Assembly (NCBI RefSeq): GCF_003355155.1
Contig: NZ_CP031320.1
Coordinates: 5,881,367 to 5,945,366, forward strand
Reading direction: 5' to 3'
DNA from: Streptomyces armeniacus
GTDB lineage: Bacteria; Actinomycetota; Actinomycetes; Streptomycetales; Streptomycetaceae
DNA length: 64,000 bases
How positions within the stretch are numbered: the first letter of the stretch is position 1; each line of letters begins with the position of its first letter. The notes beneath the pieces are model-generated. The model was not told the DNA's origin and did not search any database. It saw nothing but the letters and a program-made list of their open reading frames with translations. Of this stretch, positions 34,988 to 44,039 are shown piece after piece. A program made the position numbers and the translations under genes.

Positions 34988-35147
34988 CTGTTGATCACTC
35001 CAGCCGCTGGGCGAGGGGGGATTGCGCGGGATTGGCGCGCCCCCACGATCGCCCCCGGCGCCCGGCCCGGCATCGTTCCGCGCCACCGACTCGCCCTGGT
35101 GCGCACGGACCAGCCGCGCGCGCGTCCTGGTCCGTGCGCACTACGGA
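34985..35147 (-). promoter_or_regulatory. Conserved leader/operator element, copy 2 (before the MFS pump)
   Basis: This is the inverted partner of 27,774-27,935. On the minus strand it runs from GTAGTGCGCACGGACC to the GTG start. It holds a perfect 15-bp inverted repeat, GTGCGCACGGACCAG and CTGGTCCGTGCGCAC, separated by 13 bases, which would make a stable hairpin or a dimer site. The last 19 bases equal those of copy 1. The parts between the shared blocks differ by many substitutions, so selection on the blocks is likely. Confidence 0.78.
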
Positions 35148-35202
35148 TCCGTTGCCACCCCGACCCGTCCGAGCGACCTACGGCGAGGACGTGCGGGCGG
35201 CT

Positions 35203-35268
35203 TTACGACGCGCGCGGCACAGCGTTACGACGCGCGCGGCGCAGCGTTACGACGCGCGCGGCGCGAAT
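35203..35268. repeat. Three tandem copies of a 22-bp unit over the FG-GAP stop codon
   Basis: The unit TTACGACGCGCGCGGCGCAGCG is present three times with few changes. Each copy contains TTA, so the minus-strand stop codon at 35,247-35,249 is repeated downstream. The alternating GCGCGCG core could form a hairpin. It may serve as a transcription end for this gene. Confidence 0.75.
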
Positions 35269-36806
35269 TTCGTCGTCTCGAACGACGCCTTGTCGCCGCG
35301 CGTCGTGCCGTCCGTGAGCCACCAGTGCGTCGGGTGCTTGCCGTACAGGCCGAACAGCGTGCCCGGCCCCCAGTTCAGGAGCAGTTCGTCCGTGCCGTCC
35401 CCGTCGAAGTCGCCTGCTCCCGCGGGCCGCGCGTGCCGCCACTTCGCCGGCGTCTTCTCGCCGCCCGCCTTCGCGGGCCCTCGGCGCAGCACCTGCGTGC
35501 GCTCGTCGCCGTCGAGGGGCGTGTCGATGAGCGTGGCGCCCTCGTACGTGGCGACCAGCAGGCCGTCGCGGCCGTCTCCGTCGGGGTCGGCGGCGGCGTA
35601 ACCGCCGGGCCCGTAGTAGGTGGTGGCGTCCTCCGGCGTCTCGGGCAGCTCGCGGGTGACCGGTTCGGCGCCGCCGCCGGGGTAGACGGCGAAGCTGCCG
35701 CCGACTTCGGGCGCCTCCGTCTCGTAGCCGGGCTCGTTGTTGCGGCTGCCGTCGTCGCCGACGGCGACGTCGCGCGTGCCGTCGCCGTCGAAGTCGCCGA
35801 AGGCGTGGGCGTTTCCGACGCGCAGCTTCCTGCCCTCGGGGGACAGGCCGGTGCCGCGGCGGGCCGGGTAGAGGGTGTTGCCGGTCTGCTCGCCGTCGCT
35901 GACGTCGTGCAGCAGCAGGGAGGTGGCGCGCGGCTTGCCGGAGGGGTCGATGGCGTCCGCGACGAGGTCGCCCTCGTCCCAGGGCACGCCGGTGTCGGTG
36001 CGCGCGGGGGCGCCGGACCGCGTGAACGGCCCGTACAGCAGCACCAGCGACGGCTCGTTCCGGGCGGGTGCGGCGAGGTCGTGGTGCCCGTCGCCGTCGA
36101 AGTCGCCGCGTACGACGTCCTCGACGCCGAGTTTCGACACATTGCCCGGCAGCCGTACGGGAGTCGCGTCGGGGCCGTCCTCCGAACCCGCCGGGGGCCC
36201 GCCGGGACCGCCCCAGGACACGTACGGGGCGGCGTGCGCGGCGGAGACGTGCCCGTCGGTGGCCTGCTCGCCCTCGACGTCCGTGATGAAGTCCGCGTAG
36301 CCGTCGCCGTCCAGGTCGGCGGTGAGGACGTCCTCCGCGGCGACGTCGTCGGACCGCGCCGGAGCGGACGGTTCAGGGCCCGACGGCCCCGCGTCGGACG
36401 GCCCTTCGGGCCGGTCCGGGGGAGTCGGCTGGGGCAGGCCGAGGGCGCGGCGCCCGTGCACCGTACGGGTCGCGGGGTCGAGGCCCTCGGCGGAGCCGTA
36501 GACGACGGCGACGCGTTCGTGGCGGTTCTGGTCGCCCGCCTTTCCGCCGACCGTGACGGGGACGAGGAGGTCGCGGTGCCCGTCGCCGTTGATGTCGTCC
36601 GGGTCCTTCGACCCCTTCCCCTCGGCCGGTGCGCGACTCTCGGTCGGCGCGACGGGCACTCCGGCGGCCGGACTCCGGCCGCCCGAGGCGGTCTCCCCGT
36701 CTCCGCCGCCGCATGCGGTGAGCGGGACGAGTACGGCGCAGACGGCGCTCACGGCGAGGGCGCGCCGGGCACCCCGGGCACCCCGGGCAACGGCGGGAAA
36801 GGTCAT
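35247..36806 (-). CDS. FG-GAP (integrin alpha-like) repeat lipoprotein
   Basis: A 519-residue secreted lipoprotein with lipobox LTACG near residue 33. The body repeats blocks of the form DxNGDGxxDLLV, DLDGDGYADF, DFDGDGHHDLAA, DFDGDGTRDVAVGD and DFDGDGTDELL: calcium-binding FG-GAP blades that build a seven-bladed propeller. Between two blades there is a Pro/Ser-rich low-complexity stretch (about residues 125-155). Such proteins sit on the outer face and bind ligands; no enzyme motif is seen. The ATG at 36,806 is preferred over GTG 36,812 because GAGGGTG fits its spacing. It is divergent from the tct operon. Confidence 0.9.
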   Translation of the reverse strand: MTFPAVARGARGARRALAVSAVCAVLVPLTACGGGDGETASGGRSPAAGVPVAPTESRAPAEGKGSKDPDDINGDGHRDLLVPVTVGGKAGDQNRHERVAVVYGSAEGLDPATRTVHGRRALGLPQPTPPDRPEGPSDAGPSGPEPSAPARSDDVAAEDVLTADLDGDGYADFITDVEGEQATDGHVSAAHAAPYVSWGGPGGPPAGSEDGPDATPVRLPGNVSKLGVEDVVRGDFDGDGHHDLAAPARNEPSLVLLYGPFTRSGAPARTDTGVPWDEGDLVADAIDPSGKPRATSLLLHDVSDGEQTGNTLYPARRGTGLSPEGRKLRVGNAHAFGDFDGDGTRDVAVGDDGSRNNEPGYETEAPEVGGSFAVYPGGGAEPVTRELPETPEDATTYYGPGGYAAADPDGDGRDGLLVATYEGATLIDTPLDGDERTQVLRRGPAKAGGEKTPAKWRHARPAGAGDFDGDGTDELLLNWGPGTLFGLYGKHPTHWWLTDGTTRGDKASFETTKFAPRAS

Positions 36807-37004
36807 CCCCACACCCTCACATCACCACCCGCGCCCCCTCCAGGGGGGTCGCGGGCGGGAGTCGTGGAGTGCGCGTACGGAGTCGTGGAGCCTCGCGGAC
36901 GCGGCGAACACAACGACCACAACTCTCCTTAAGACCACAAGCGAGACAGCGGGCCGCCCCGTAGGAAACATGTGGGCGGCCTCACACATCGGCGATCCCG
37001 TCCC

Positions 37005-37049
37005 GGCCTGTCCCCAACCGGCCTGTCCCCAACCGGCCTGTCCCCGACC
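37005..37049. repeat. Three tandem copies of a 15-bp unit upstream of tctC
   Basis: GGCCTGTCCCCAACC occurs at 37,005-37,019 and 37,020-37,034, and with one change at 37,035-37,049. It lies in the 288-bp region between the divergent FG-GAP and tctC genes. It could hold repeated regulator sites, but no known operator is recognised. Confidence 0.8.
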
Positions 37050-37094
37050 CCTCGTCCCCATCTCCCCACCCACATACGGAAGGCGGTGTCACGC

Positions 37095-38078
37095 GTGCGT
37101 CTGCGCACCACCCTCGCTCTGCTCGGGGCGGCGCTGCTCGTGTTCGTCGGGCCGCCGCTGCTCACCTCGGGCAGCGGCGCCGAGACCGGCACCAACATCC
37201 CCGGCCTCCAGATCATGGTGCCCAACACCCCCGGCGGCGGTTACGACATCACCGCGCGCACGGCGGGCAAGGACGCCGAGGACGCCGGGCTCAACCACAA
37301 CATCGAGGTGTTCAACCTGCCCGGCGCGGGCGGCACCGTCGGACTCAGCCGCGTTGTCAACGAGCGCGGCAACGGCAAGCTCGCCATGCTCATGGGCCTC
37401 GGCGTGGTCGGCGCGGCCGAGACGAACCACTCGCCGTCCGCGCTCAGCGACACCACCCCGATCGCGCGGCTCGTGGAGGAGCCGAACATCGTCGTGGTCG
37501 CCAAGGACTCGAAGTACAAGACGTTCGAGCAACTCCGCGCCGACTGGGTGAAGAAGCCCGGTTCGGTGCCGGTCGGCGGCGGTTCCTCGCCCGGCGGCCC
37601 CGACCATCTGGCGCCGATGATGATGGCGCGCGCCGCGGGCATCGAGCCCAAGTCGGTGAACTACGTGCCGTTCGACGGCGGCGGCGAGCTGCTCGCCTCC
37701 GTACTCGGCGGCAAGGTCGCCTTCGGCGTGTCCGGGCTCGGCGAGTACCGCGACCAGATCAAGTCCGGCGAGCTGCGGTTGCTGGCGGTCACCGGGCCGG
37801 AACCGGTCGCGGAGTTCGACGCGCCGACCCTCAAGGAGACGGGCCTGGACGTCGAGTTCACCAACTGGCGCGGCGTCGTCGCCCCGCCCGGCCTGAGCGA
37901 GCAGCAACGCGACCGGCTGATCCGCTTCTTCCGCAAGCTGCACGGCACGGAGCAGTGGCGGAAGTCGCTCAAGCGGAACGGCTGGGACGACGCGTTCCTG
38001 ACCGGCGAGAAGTACGGGCGCTTCCTGACCGCTCAGGAGAAGCGCGCCGACTCGGTGCTGAAGGAGCTTGGACTGTGA
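37095..38078 (+). CDS. tctC: Tripartite tricarboxylate transporter, solute-binding protein
   Basis: A 327-residue secreted binding protein of the TctC/BugT family. A signal peptide with RLR and a hydrophobic core precedes the family start GLQIMVPNTPGGGYDITART. Later blocks, NLPGAGGTVGL, VGGGSSPGGPDHL and NYVPFDGGGELLASVLGG, line the ligand pocket. It would bind a di- or tricarboxylate such as citrate outside the membrane and deliver it to TctAB. The GTG at 37,095 has a better-spaced purine site than the GTG at 37,086. Its stop overlaps the tctB start. Confidence 0.92.
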   Translation: MRLRTTLALLGAALLVFVGPPLLTSGSGAETGTNIPGLQIMVPNTPGGGYDITARTAGKDAEDAGLNHNIEVFNLPGAGGTVGLSRVVNERGNGKLAMLMGLGVVGAAETNHSPSALSDTTPIARLVEEPNIVVVAKDSKYKTFEQLRADWVKKPGSVPVGGGSSPGGPDHLAPMMMARAAGIEPKSVNYVPFDGGGELLASVLGGKVAFGVSGLGEYRDQIKSGELRLLAVTGPEPVAEFDAPTLKETGLDVEFTNWRGVVAPPGLSEQQRDRLIRFFRKLHGTEQWRKSLKRNGWDDAFLTGEKYGRFLTAQEKRADSVLKELGL

Positions 38079-38791
38079 ACGACCCGACCGGAAACGACCC
38101 CGACGTAAACGGCCCCGACGTTAACGGCCCCGGGGCCCGGCCCGAAACCGACACCGAAACCGGACGCGGATCCGGAGCCGCCGCCGGAGCGTCCGACGAC
38201 CGACCACTCCCGAAGGGCGCCCCCTCCCCCCAGGGCGCCTCCGTCCCCGACGGCGCGACCACCCCCCACAGCGCCGTCGGGGACGGCCTCACCGGCTGGC
38301 GGGCCGCCCTGCGCGGACGCTCCGAACTCGGCGTCTGCGTACTGCTGCTGGCCGTCGGCGTTCTCGTCCTGACCGACGCCATGACCATGGACACCAGCTT
38401 CGCCCAGCGCGGACCCGTCGGCCCGAAGACCGTGCCGTACGTCGTCGGCGCCGGCCTGCTGGCCGTCGCCGTGCTGCTGGCCGTCGACGTACTTCGCGGC
38501 GGCCGCGGCGAGGCCGAGGGCGGCGAGGACGTCGACCTCGACGAGCCCGGCGACTGGCGTACGGTCGCGCTGCTGGCCGGGATCTTCCTCGCCAACGCCG
38601 CGCTCATCGGGCCGATCGGCTTCCCGGCGTCCGGCGCGCTGCTGTTCTGGGGCTCCGCCTACGCACTGGGCAGCCGCAATCCGGGCCGCGATCCGCTCAT
38701 CGCGGCCGTGCTCTCGGTGTTCACCTTCGTCGTCTTCAACAACCTGCTGGGCGTTCCCCTGCCCGGCGGCCCGCTGATGGAGGTGCTGTAG
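38075..38791 (+). CDS. tctB: Tripartite tricarboxylate transporter, small membrane subunit
   Basis: A 238-residue protein. The first ~85 residues are an unusual hydrophilic extension with Asn-Gly-Pro-Asp-Val repeats (DNA 38,095-38,135). Then come four membrane helices in the TctB layout, with [18 protein letters not shown] and [22 protein letters not shown]. It forms the membrane pore complex with TctA. The GTG start overlaps the tctC stop (GTGA), and 5 bp separate it from tctA. Confidence 0.9.
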   Translation: MNDPTGNDPDVNGPDVNGPGARPETDTETGRGSGAAAGASDDRPLPKGAPSPQGASVPDGATTPHSAVGDGLTGWRAALRGRSELGVCVLLLAVGVLVLTDAMTMDTSFAQRGPVGPKTVPYVVGAGLLAVAVLLAVDVLRGGRGEAEGGEDVDLDEPGDWRTVALLAGIFLANAALIGPIGFPASGALLFWGSAYALGSRNPGRDPLIAAVLSVFTFVVFNNLLGVPLPGGPLMEVL

Positions 38792-38796
38792 CCACC

Positions 38797-40386
38797 ATGG
38801 ACTCACTCAACTCCCTCCTCGACGGCTTCGGCACGGCGCTGTCCCCGCTCAACCTGCTGCGGGCCGCGGTCGGCGTACTGCTCGGCACCGCCATCGGCGT
38901 ACTGCCCGGCATCGGCCCGGCGATGGCCGTCGCGCTGCTGCTCCCGGTCACGTACGGGCTGGACCCGACGGGCGCGTTCATCATGTTCGCCGGCATCTAC
39001 TACGGCGGCATGTTCGGCGGTTCGACGACCTCGATCCTGCTGAACACTCCCGGCGAGAGCGCCGCCGTCGTCGCCGCCATCGAGGGCAACCCGATGGCAC
39101 GCGCCGGGCGCGGCGCGCAGGCCCTGGCGGCGGCCGCCATCGGCCACTTCACCGGCGGCATCATCGGCACCATCGCGCTCGTGGCGCTGGCGCCCGCGGT
39201 GGCGGAGCTCGCCGTCGACATCGGCGCGCCCGACTACTTCGCCATCATGGTGCTCGCCTTCATCGCCGTCACCTCCGTGCTCGGCAGCTCGCGCGTCCGC
39301 GGCTTCGCCTCGCTGCTGATCGGCCTCACGCTCGGACTCGTCGGGCTGGACCAGATGACGGGGCAGGAGCGGCTCACGTTCGGCAGCCTGGAGCTGTCGG
39401 ACGGCATCGACGTCGTCATCGTCGCCGTCGGACTGTTCGCGATCGGCGAGGCTCTGTGGGTCGCGGCCCATCTGCGCCGTACGGCGGGGCAGTCCATCCC
39501 CGTCGGCCGCCCCTGGCTGGACAAGTCGGACCTGCGGCGCACGTGGAAGCCCTGGCTGCGCGGGCCGGCGATCGGCTTCCCGTTCGGCGCGATCCCGGCG
39601 GGCGGCGCGGAGATCCCGACGTTCCTCTCGTACGTCACCGAGAAGCGGCTCTCCAAGCACCCCGAGGAGTTCGGCAAGGGCGCCATCGAGGGCGTCGCCG
39701 GGCCCGAGTCGGCCTCGTCCGCCTCCGCGGCGGGCACCCTCGGCTCGATGCTCACGCTCGGCCTGCCGACGACCGCCACGGCGGCGGTGATGCTGGCCGC
39801 GTTCCAGCAGTACGGCATCCAGCCGGGACCGCTGCTCTTCGAGCGCGAGGCCGACCTGGTGTGGGGGCTGATCGCGTCGCTGTTCGTCGGCATGGTGCTG
39901 CTGCTGGTGCTCAACCTGCCGCTGGCACCGGTGTGGGCGAAGCTGCTGCGCATCCCGCGGCCGTACCTCTACGCGGGCATCCTCTTCTTCGCGGCGGTCG
40001 GCGCGTACGCGATCGGCGGCCAGGCCATCGACCTGGTGATCCTGCTCGTCATCGGGCTGATCGGGCTCATGATGCGGCGCTACGGGCTGCCCGTGCTGCC
40101 CGCGGTCATCGGCGTCATCCTCGGCCCGAGCGCCGAACTCCAGCTGCGCCGCGCGCTCCAGCTGAGCGACGGCAGCGTGTCGGGGCTGGTCAACACGCCG
40201 TTCTCGGTGACGGTGTACGCGCTGATCGCGCTGCTGCTGGCGTGGCCGTGGCTGAAGCGGCTGCTGCCGAAGGGGCGCAAGGGCGCGCGTACGGGCGCGG
40301 TCGCCCGTACGGGCGGCGGCCCGGACGCCGACTCGGACGCCGGCCCGGACGCCGGCCCGGACGCTGCGGCGGAGGACCGCGGCTAG
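38797..40386 (+). CDS. tctA: Tripartite tricarboxylate transporter, large permease subunit
   Basis: A 529-residue membrane protein with about 12 helices. The family blocks [42 protein letters not shown] and [26 protein letters not shown] are intact; the GxPGxG loops form the substrate path. It imports a carboxylate using the ion gradient with TctB and TctC. No two-component regulator (tctDE) is next to the operon. The C-terminal tail is Asp/Ala/Gly-rich. A large hairpin follows 28 bp after the stop. Confidence 0.95.
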   Translation: MDSLNSLLDGFGTALSPLNLLRAAVGVLLGTAIGVLPGIGPAMAVALLLPVTYGLDPTGAFIMFAGIYYGGMFGGSTTSILLNTPGESAAVVAAIEGNPMARAGRGAQALAAAAIGHFTGGIIGTIALVALAPAVAELAVDIGAPDYFAIMVLAFIAVTSVLGSSRVRGFASLLIGLTLGLVGLDQMTGQERLTFGSLELSDGIDVVIVAVGLFAIGEALWVAAHLRRTAGQSIPVGRPWLDKSDLRRTWKPWLRGPAIGFPFGAIPAGGAEIPTFLSYVTEKRLSKHPEEFGKGAIEGVAGPESASSASAAGTLGSMLTLGLPTTATAAVMLAAFQQYGIQPGPLLFEREADLVWGLIASLFVGMVLLLVLNLPLAPVWAKLLRIPRPYLYAGILFFAAVGAYAIGGQAIDLVILLVIGLIGLMMRRYGLPVLPAVIGVILGPSAELQLRRALQLSDGSVSGLVNTPFSVTVYALIALLLAWPWLKRLLPKGRKGARTGAVARTGGGPDADSDAGPDAGPDAAAEDRG

Positions 40387-40891
40387 CCCCGCCCACCGTC
40401 CGTTCCGGAACGCGAAAGTGCCTTCCGCGCCGGGGCGGCGAACCTTTTCGAGGGGGTTCGCCGCACCCGGCGGAAGGCACTTTCCCCGTGGGGGAGCGGC
40501 CGTATGTCTCCGGAGCGGAACCCGGAGCGCTTTACGGACGTACACTCGGCACATGAGTCGTACGGGCGTCAGCGGGATGTGCCCGCACCGGGCAGCCCCC
40601 GGTGTGGTGGCGAGCTGCCGCACCGCCGCCCTGCACGGGCACGGCTAGCGACCTTCGCGGGTTCACCGCTTACCGCCCGGGGCGATCCCGTACGGGCTTC
40701 CCCGCCCCTGCCTCCGCGCCCATGTGTGAGCAGCGCGGCGCGCACCGCTTCGCCCCCGCACACCGCGTACGCCCGCACAGCACATGGCGCCTACGCGCTC
40801 CACTTCCCACCGCGGCTTCGGCGCACCGCCGTCGCCGTGCTCCCGGCGCTGGCCGCACAACGGCCGAGCCACCCTCGAAGGGACGACCATC
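40387..40891. other. 505-bp gap between tctA and the MurE-like gene
   Basis: Apart from the hairpin at 40,414-40,484 I see no gene. Short frames here lack a ribosome site. The part from about 40,530 to 40,880 is the likely promoter and leader of the MurE-like gene, though no clear -10/-35 pair stands out. No tRNA is visible. Confidence 0.5.
40414..40484 (+). terminator. Large GC-rich hairpin after the tct operon
   Basis: GAAAGTGCCTTCCGC with the following GCCGGGGCGGCGAACC pairs to GGTTCGCCGCACCCGGC and GGAAGGCACTTTC around a loop of about ten bases; the outer arms pair perfectly. No clear U-run follows on the plus strand, so it may work as an intrinsic terminator in both directions, as is common in Streptomyces, or protect the mRNA end. 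Confidence 0.8.
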
Positions 40892-42400
40892 TTGAAGTTG
40901 AGCGAGCTGCTGGCCGGACAGAACCACCACGTCCTTCAGGGCGACCCCGGGGAAACGCACATCACCGCCGGCACCGCTTTCGACGCGGACCGCGTGGCGC
41001 CGGGATCGCTGTACGTCGCGGTGCCCGGACATCTGGCGGGCGGCCCCGGCACGGTCGCCCCCGCCCTCGCACGGGGCGCGGCGGCGGTCCTCGTGGAGGA
41101 CGACTGCGAGCTGCCGGCGGCAGCGGAGGGCGCGTGCGTCGTACGGGTGCCGGACGCCCGCGTCACCGCCGCCGTCGTCGCCTCCCGCTACTACGGCGAA
41201 CCCGGGCGGAGCATGGACATGGTGGCCGTCACGGGCACCAACGGGAAGACCTCCGTCTCGTACATGGTCGAGTCCGTGCTGCGGATCTCCGAGGGGGTAC
41301 GGGCAGGGGTCATCGGCACGGCAGGCAGCCGGATCGGCGACGAGCTGATCCCCATGCCCCGGTCGGTGCTGACGACGCCGGAGTCGCCCGACCTCCAGTA
41401 CCTCCTGGGGTGCATGCGTGACCGAGCGGTGGGCACCGTGGTGCTGGAGGCCACGTCCATGGGCCTGCTGACGCACCGCGTCGACCGCACCTTCGTCGAC
41501 GTGGGCGTCTTCACCAACCTCAGCCAGGACCACCTGGACGACCACGGCACGATGGACGACTACCGAGACGCCAAACTCAGGCTGTTCCAGGGCCTGTGCC
41601 GGCACGCGGTCGTCAACGCCGACGACCCGGTGGGCGCCGGCATCGGCAAGCTGATGCCGGGCGCGGTCACCACGTACGCCCTCGACGCCGAGGCCGACTA
41701 CCGGGCCACCGATCTGGTCGTGGACGCCTCGGGGACCCGCTTCACCCTCCACCACGACGGCCGCAAGTACCCGGCCGCGATCCCGGCCCCCGGCCGGTTC
41801 TCGGTGGCCAACGCCCTGGCCACGGTCGCGGCCTGCCACACCCTGGGGCACGACCTCGCCGGGCTGGTCTCGGCGCTGGAGCGGATGCCGCAGATTCCGG
41901 GCCGGTTCGAGCGCGTCACGACGTCCTCCGGCACCTCGGTCATCGTGGACTACGCCCACTCCCCGGACTCCCTGAACAAGGTGCTCGCCACCATCCGCGG
42001 CTTCGCCCGGTCGAAGGTCATCACCGTCTTCGGCTGCGGCGGCGACCGGGACACCACCAAGCGGGCCGAGATGGGCACGATCGCCGGGACACACTCCGAC
42101 CTGTGCGTCCTCACCTCCGACAACCCGCGCAACGAGGACCCCGAGGCGATCCTGGACCAGGTCGCCCCGGGCATCGAGGAGACGGGCACGCCGTACGAGC
42201 GCTTCGCCGACCGGCGCGGCGCCATCGGTTTCGCGCTGTCGGCGGCCGGCCCGGACGACATCGTCCTGGTCGCGGGGAAGGGCAGCGAGCCGTACCAGAT
42301 CGTCGGTGACGCGCTGATCCCGTTCAGCGACACGGCCACGGTGCGGGAGCTCGCGGGAGTCCTCCCGGCGGACCGGGGCGGCCGGCCCGCCGTGCGGTAG
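40892..42400 (+). CDS. MurE-type UDP-MurNAc-tripeptide ligase (probable paralog)
   Basis: A 502-residue Mur ligase with the three usual domains: a UDP-binding start (residues 1-95), an ATPase centre with VAVTGTNGKTSVSYMVE, and a C-terminal domain. The key GCGGDRDTTKRAEM and the DNPRNEDP sequence, which selects diaminopimelate as the added amino acid, are present. It would ligate DAP to UDP-MurNAc-Ala-Glu. The start is TTG at 40,892 behind GAAGGGA. No murF, mraY or other division genes surround it, so it is probably an extra copy rather than the housekeeping gene of the dcw cluster. A modified-wall or secondary-metabolism role is possible. Confidence 0.88.
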   Translation: MKLSELLAGQNHHVLQGDPGETHITAGTAFDADRVAPGSLYVAVPGHLAGGPGTVAPALARGAAAVLVEDDCELPAAAEGACVVRVPDARVTAAVVASRYYGEPGRSMDMVAVTGTNGKTSVSYMVESVLRISEGVRAGVIGTAGSRIGDELIPMPRSVLTTPESPDLQYLLGCMRDRAVGTVVLEATSMGLLTHRVDRTFVDVGVFTNLSQDHLDDHGTMDDYRDAKLRLFQGLCRHAVVNADDPVGAGIGKLMPGAVTTYALDAEADYRATDLVVDASGTRFTLHHDGRKYPAAIPAPGRFSVANALATVAACHTLGHDLAGLVSALERMPQIPGRFERVTTSSGTSVIVDYAHSPDSLNKVLATIRGFARSKVITVFGCGGDRDTTKRAEMGTIAGTHSDLCVLTSDNPRNEDPEAILDQVAPGIEETGTPYERFADRRGAIGFALSAAGPDDIVLVAGKGSEPYQIVGDALIPFSDTATVRELAGVLPADRGGRPAVR

Positions 42401-42556
42401 GTGCACGGTCCGGTCCGTCCGGCCCCGGTCGAGTCGGCCCCGGTCCGGCTCGGCCCGGACCCGGCTTGGTTACGTTTGAGCGAACGCGCGTACGAGGCCG
42501 GCGGCCGTTCCCGGTACCGTATGTGCCGTGGCCAACCACGTGAACGGGGAGCGGAG

Positions 42557-44038
42557 TTGACAACCGAGGGCCGGCGCGGCCTGCGCGCACTGATCGTCGG
42601 GGCGGGGATCGCCGGACTGAGCACGGCGCTCAGCCTGCATGCCGCCGGGGCACGGGACGGCGTCGTCGTCATCGACGCGTCCCGGCGGCTGCTGCCCGTC
42701 GGCGCGGGCATCAACCTCCAGCCGCACGCCGTACGGGAACTCACCGAGCTGGGCCTCGGCGACCAGCTGGCGGCGGTGGCCGCCGAACCGCGCGAACTCG
42801 TCTACACCGACCGGCACGGCAACACCATCGCGAGCCACCCGCGCGGCCGGTACGCGGGCTACCGCTGGCCCCAGCTCTCCGTACACCGCGGCGAGTTGCA
42901 GCGGGTGCTGCTCGACGCCGTACGGGAGCGGCTCGGGCCCGACGTCGTACGGACGGGGCTGGCGCTGGAACGGTACGAGCAGCGCGCCGACGGCGTGACG
43001 GCGGTGCTGCGGCGCCGTACGGCGGACGAGACGGCTCCCGAGGAGCCCCCGGGAAGCGGCACCGAGACGCTGGACACGGATGTGCTCGTCGGCTGCGACG
43101 GCCTCTACTCCGCCGTGCGCCGCCAGTTGCACCCGGACGAGGGCGAACCCCGCTGGAACGGCATCTGGATGTGGCGCGGCGTCACGGAGGCCCCGCTTCC
43201 GCTGGACGGCCGCACGATGATCGTCGCGGGCAGCTACCGGCCCGCGCGCGCCGTCGTCTACCCGCTGGGCGACGGACAGGTCAACTGGGTCGCCGAGGTC
43301 CGCACGTCGGAACCCGGCGCCGTACACTCCGCCGACTGGTCACGCGAGGGCCGGCTCGCGGACGTACTCCCGCACTACGACCACTGGCGCATCGACGGCC
43401 TCGACGTGGCGGCGCTGCTGCGTACGACGCCGCACATCCTGGAGTACCCGATGGTCGACCGCGACCCGCTCGACTCCTGGGGCCGCGGCCGCGTCACCCT
43501 GCTCGGCGACGCCGCCCACCCGATGCTGCCGGTCGGCTCCAACGGCGGCTCGCAGGCCATCCTCGACGCCCGCGCCCTCGCCTGGGGCCTCTCCCGGCAC
43601 CCGGACGACCCGGCGGCAGGCCTGCGCGCGTACGAGGACGCCCGGCGCGGCCCGGCGAACGACATCCTCACCGTCTGCCGCGACATGACCCCGGACCGCG
43701 TCCTGAACACGGTCGCGGAACGCGCCCCGGACGGCTTCCGCCGCGTCGAGGACGTGCTGACGCCGACGGAACTGGACGTGATGCGGGAGGGCACGCGGCG
43801 GGCGATGGACATGGACGTGGCGTCCCTCAACTCCCAGCCCTCGTGGTCCCCCGCTCCCGCCCCCGACCCCATGTGTGGGGTGTGCTGGTGTTGGGTGCTG
43901 GTTTCGTTGTGTTTCGGTGGTCATAGCGTGAGGGAAACGCCCGGTTACATTCCGAACCCGGAAGCTAAGCCTTTCTGCGCCGATGGTACTGCATACGGGA
44001 GTGTGTGGGAGAGTAGGACACCGCCGAACTATCTTTGA
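42557..44038 (+). CDS. FAD-dependent monooxygenase whose frame runs into 5S rRNA
   Basis: A class A flavoprotein hydroxylase with GAGIAGLSTALSLHAAG, DVLVGCDGLYSAVRRQL and VTLLGDAAHPMLPVGSNGGSQ; the domain is complete by about residue 425. The start is TTG at 42,557 behind GGGGAGCGG. The natural C-terminus should fall near SLNSQPSW (about 43,840). Instead the frame continues, without a stop, through a T/G-rich stretch and the whole 5S rRNA gene to 44,038. The last ~60 residues are therefore rRNA read as protein. Either a rearrangement or an assembly join removed the real 3' end. It converts some aromatic or polyketide substrate, not identifiable here. Confidence 0.8.
   Translation: MTTEGRRGLRALIVGAGIAGLSTALSLHAAGARDGVVVIDASRRLLPVGAGINLQPHAVRELTELGLGDQLAAVAAEPRELVYTDRHGNTIASHPRGRYAGYRWPQLSVHRGELQRVLLDAVRERLGPDVVRTGLALERYEQRADGVTAVLRRRTADETAPEEPPGSGTETLDTDVLVGCDGLYSAVRRQLHPDEGEPRWNGIWMWRGVTEAPLPLDGRTMIVAGSYRPARAVVYPLGDGQVNWVAEVRTSEPGAVHSADWSREGRLADVLPHYDHWRIDGLDVAALLRTTPHILEYPMVDRDPLDSWGRGRVTLLGDAAHPMLPVGSNGGSQAILDARALAWGLSRHPDDPAAGLRAYEDARRGPANDILTVCRDMTPDRVLNTVAERAPDGFRRVEDVLTPTELDVMREGTRRAMDMDVASLNSQPSWSPAPAPDPMCGVCWCWVLVSLCFGGHSVRETPGYIPNPEAKPFCADGTAYGSVWESRTPPNYL
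43911..44030 (+). rRNA. rrf: 5S ribosomal RNA
   Basis: The 120 bases from GTTTCGGTGGTCATAGCGTG to CACCGCCGAACT match the actinobacterial 5S rRNA: the loop ACGCCCGGTTACATTCCGAACC, then CGGAAGCTAAGCC, GCGCCGATGGTACTGC and GTGGGAGAGTAGG. The first and last bases pair to form helix I. No 23S rRNA sequence precedes it; a normal operon would have the 23S end within about 100 bases. A perfect terminator follows at 44,040-44,082, as at the end of an rRNA operon. Confidence 0.95.
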
Positions 44039-44039
44039 C

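Noticed and set aside
27774..35147. The inverted ~160-bp elements as terminal repeats of a composite transposon
   Set aside because: They end exactly at start codons, contain ribosome sites, are only partly similar, and no transposase or target duplication is present.
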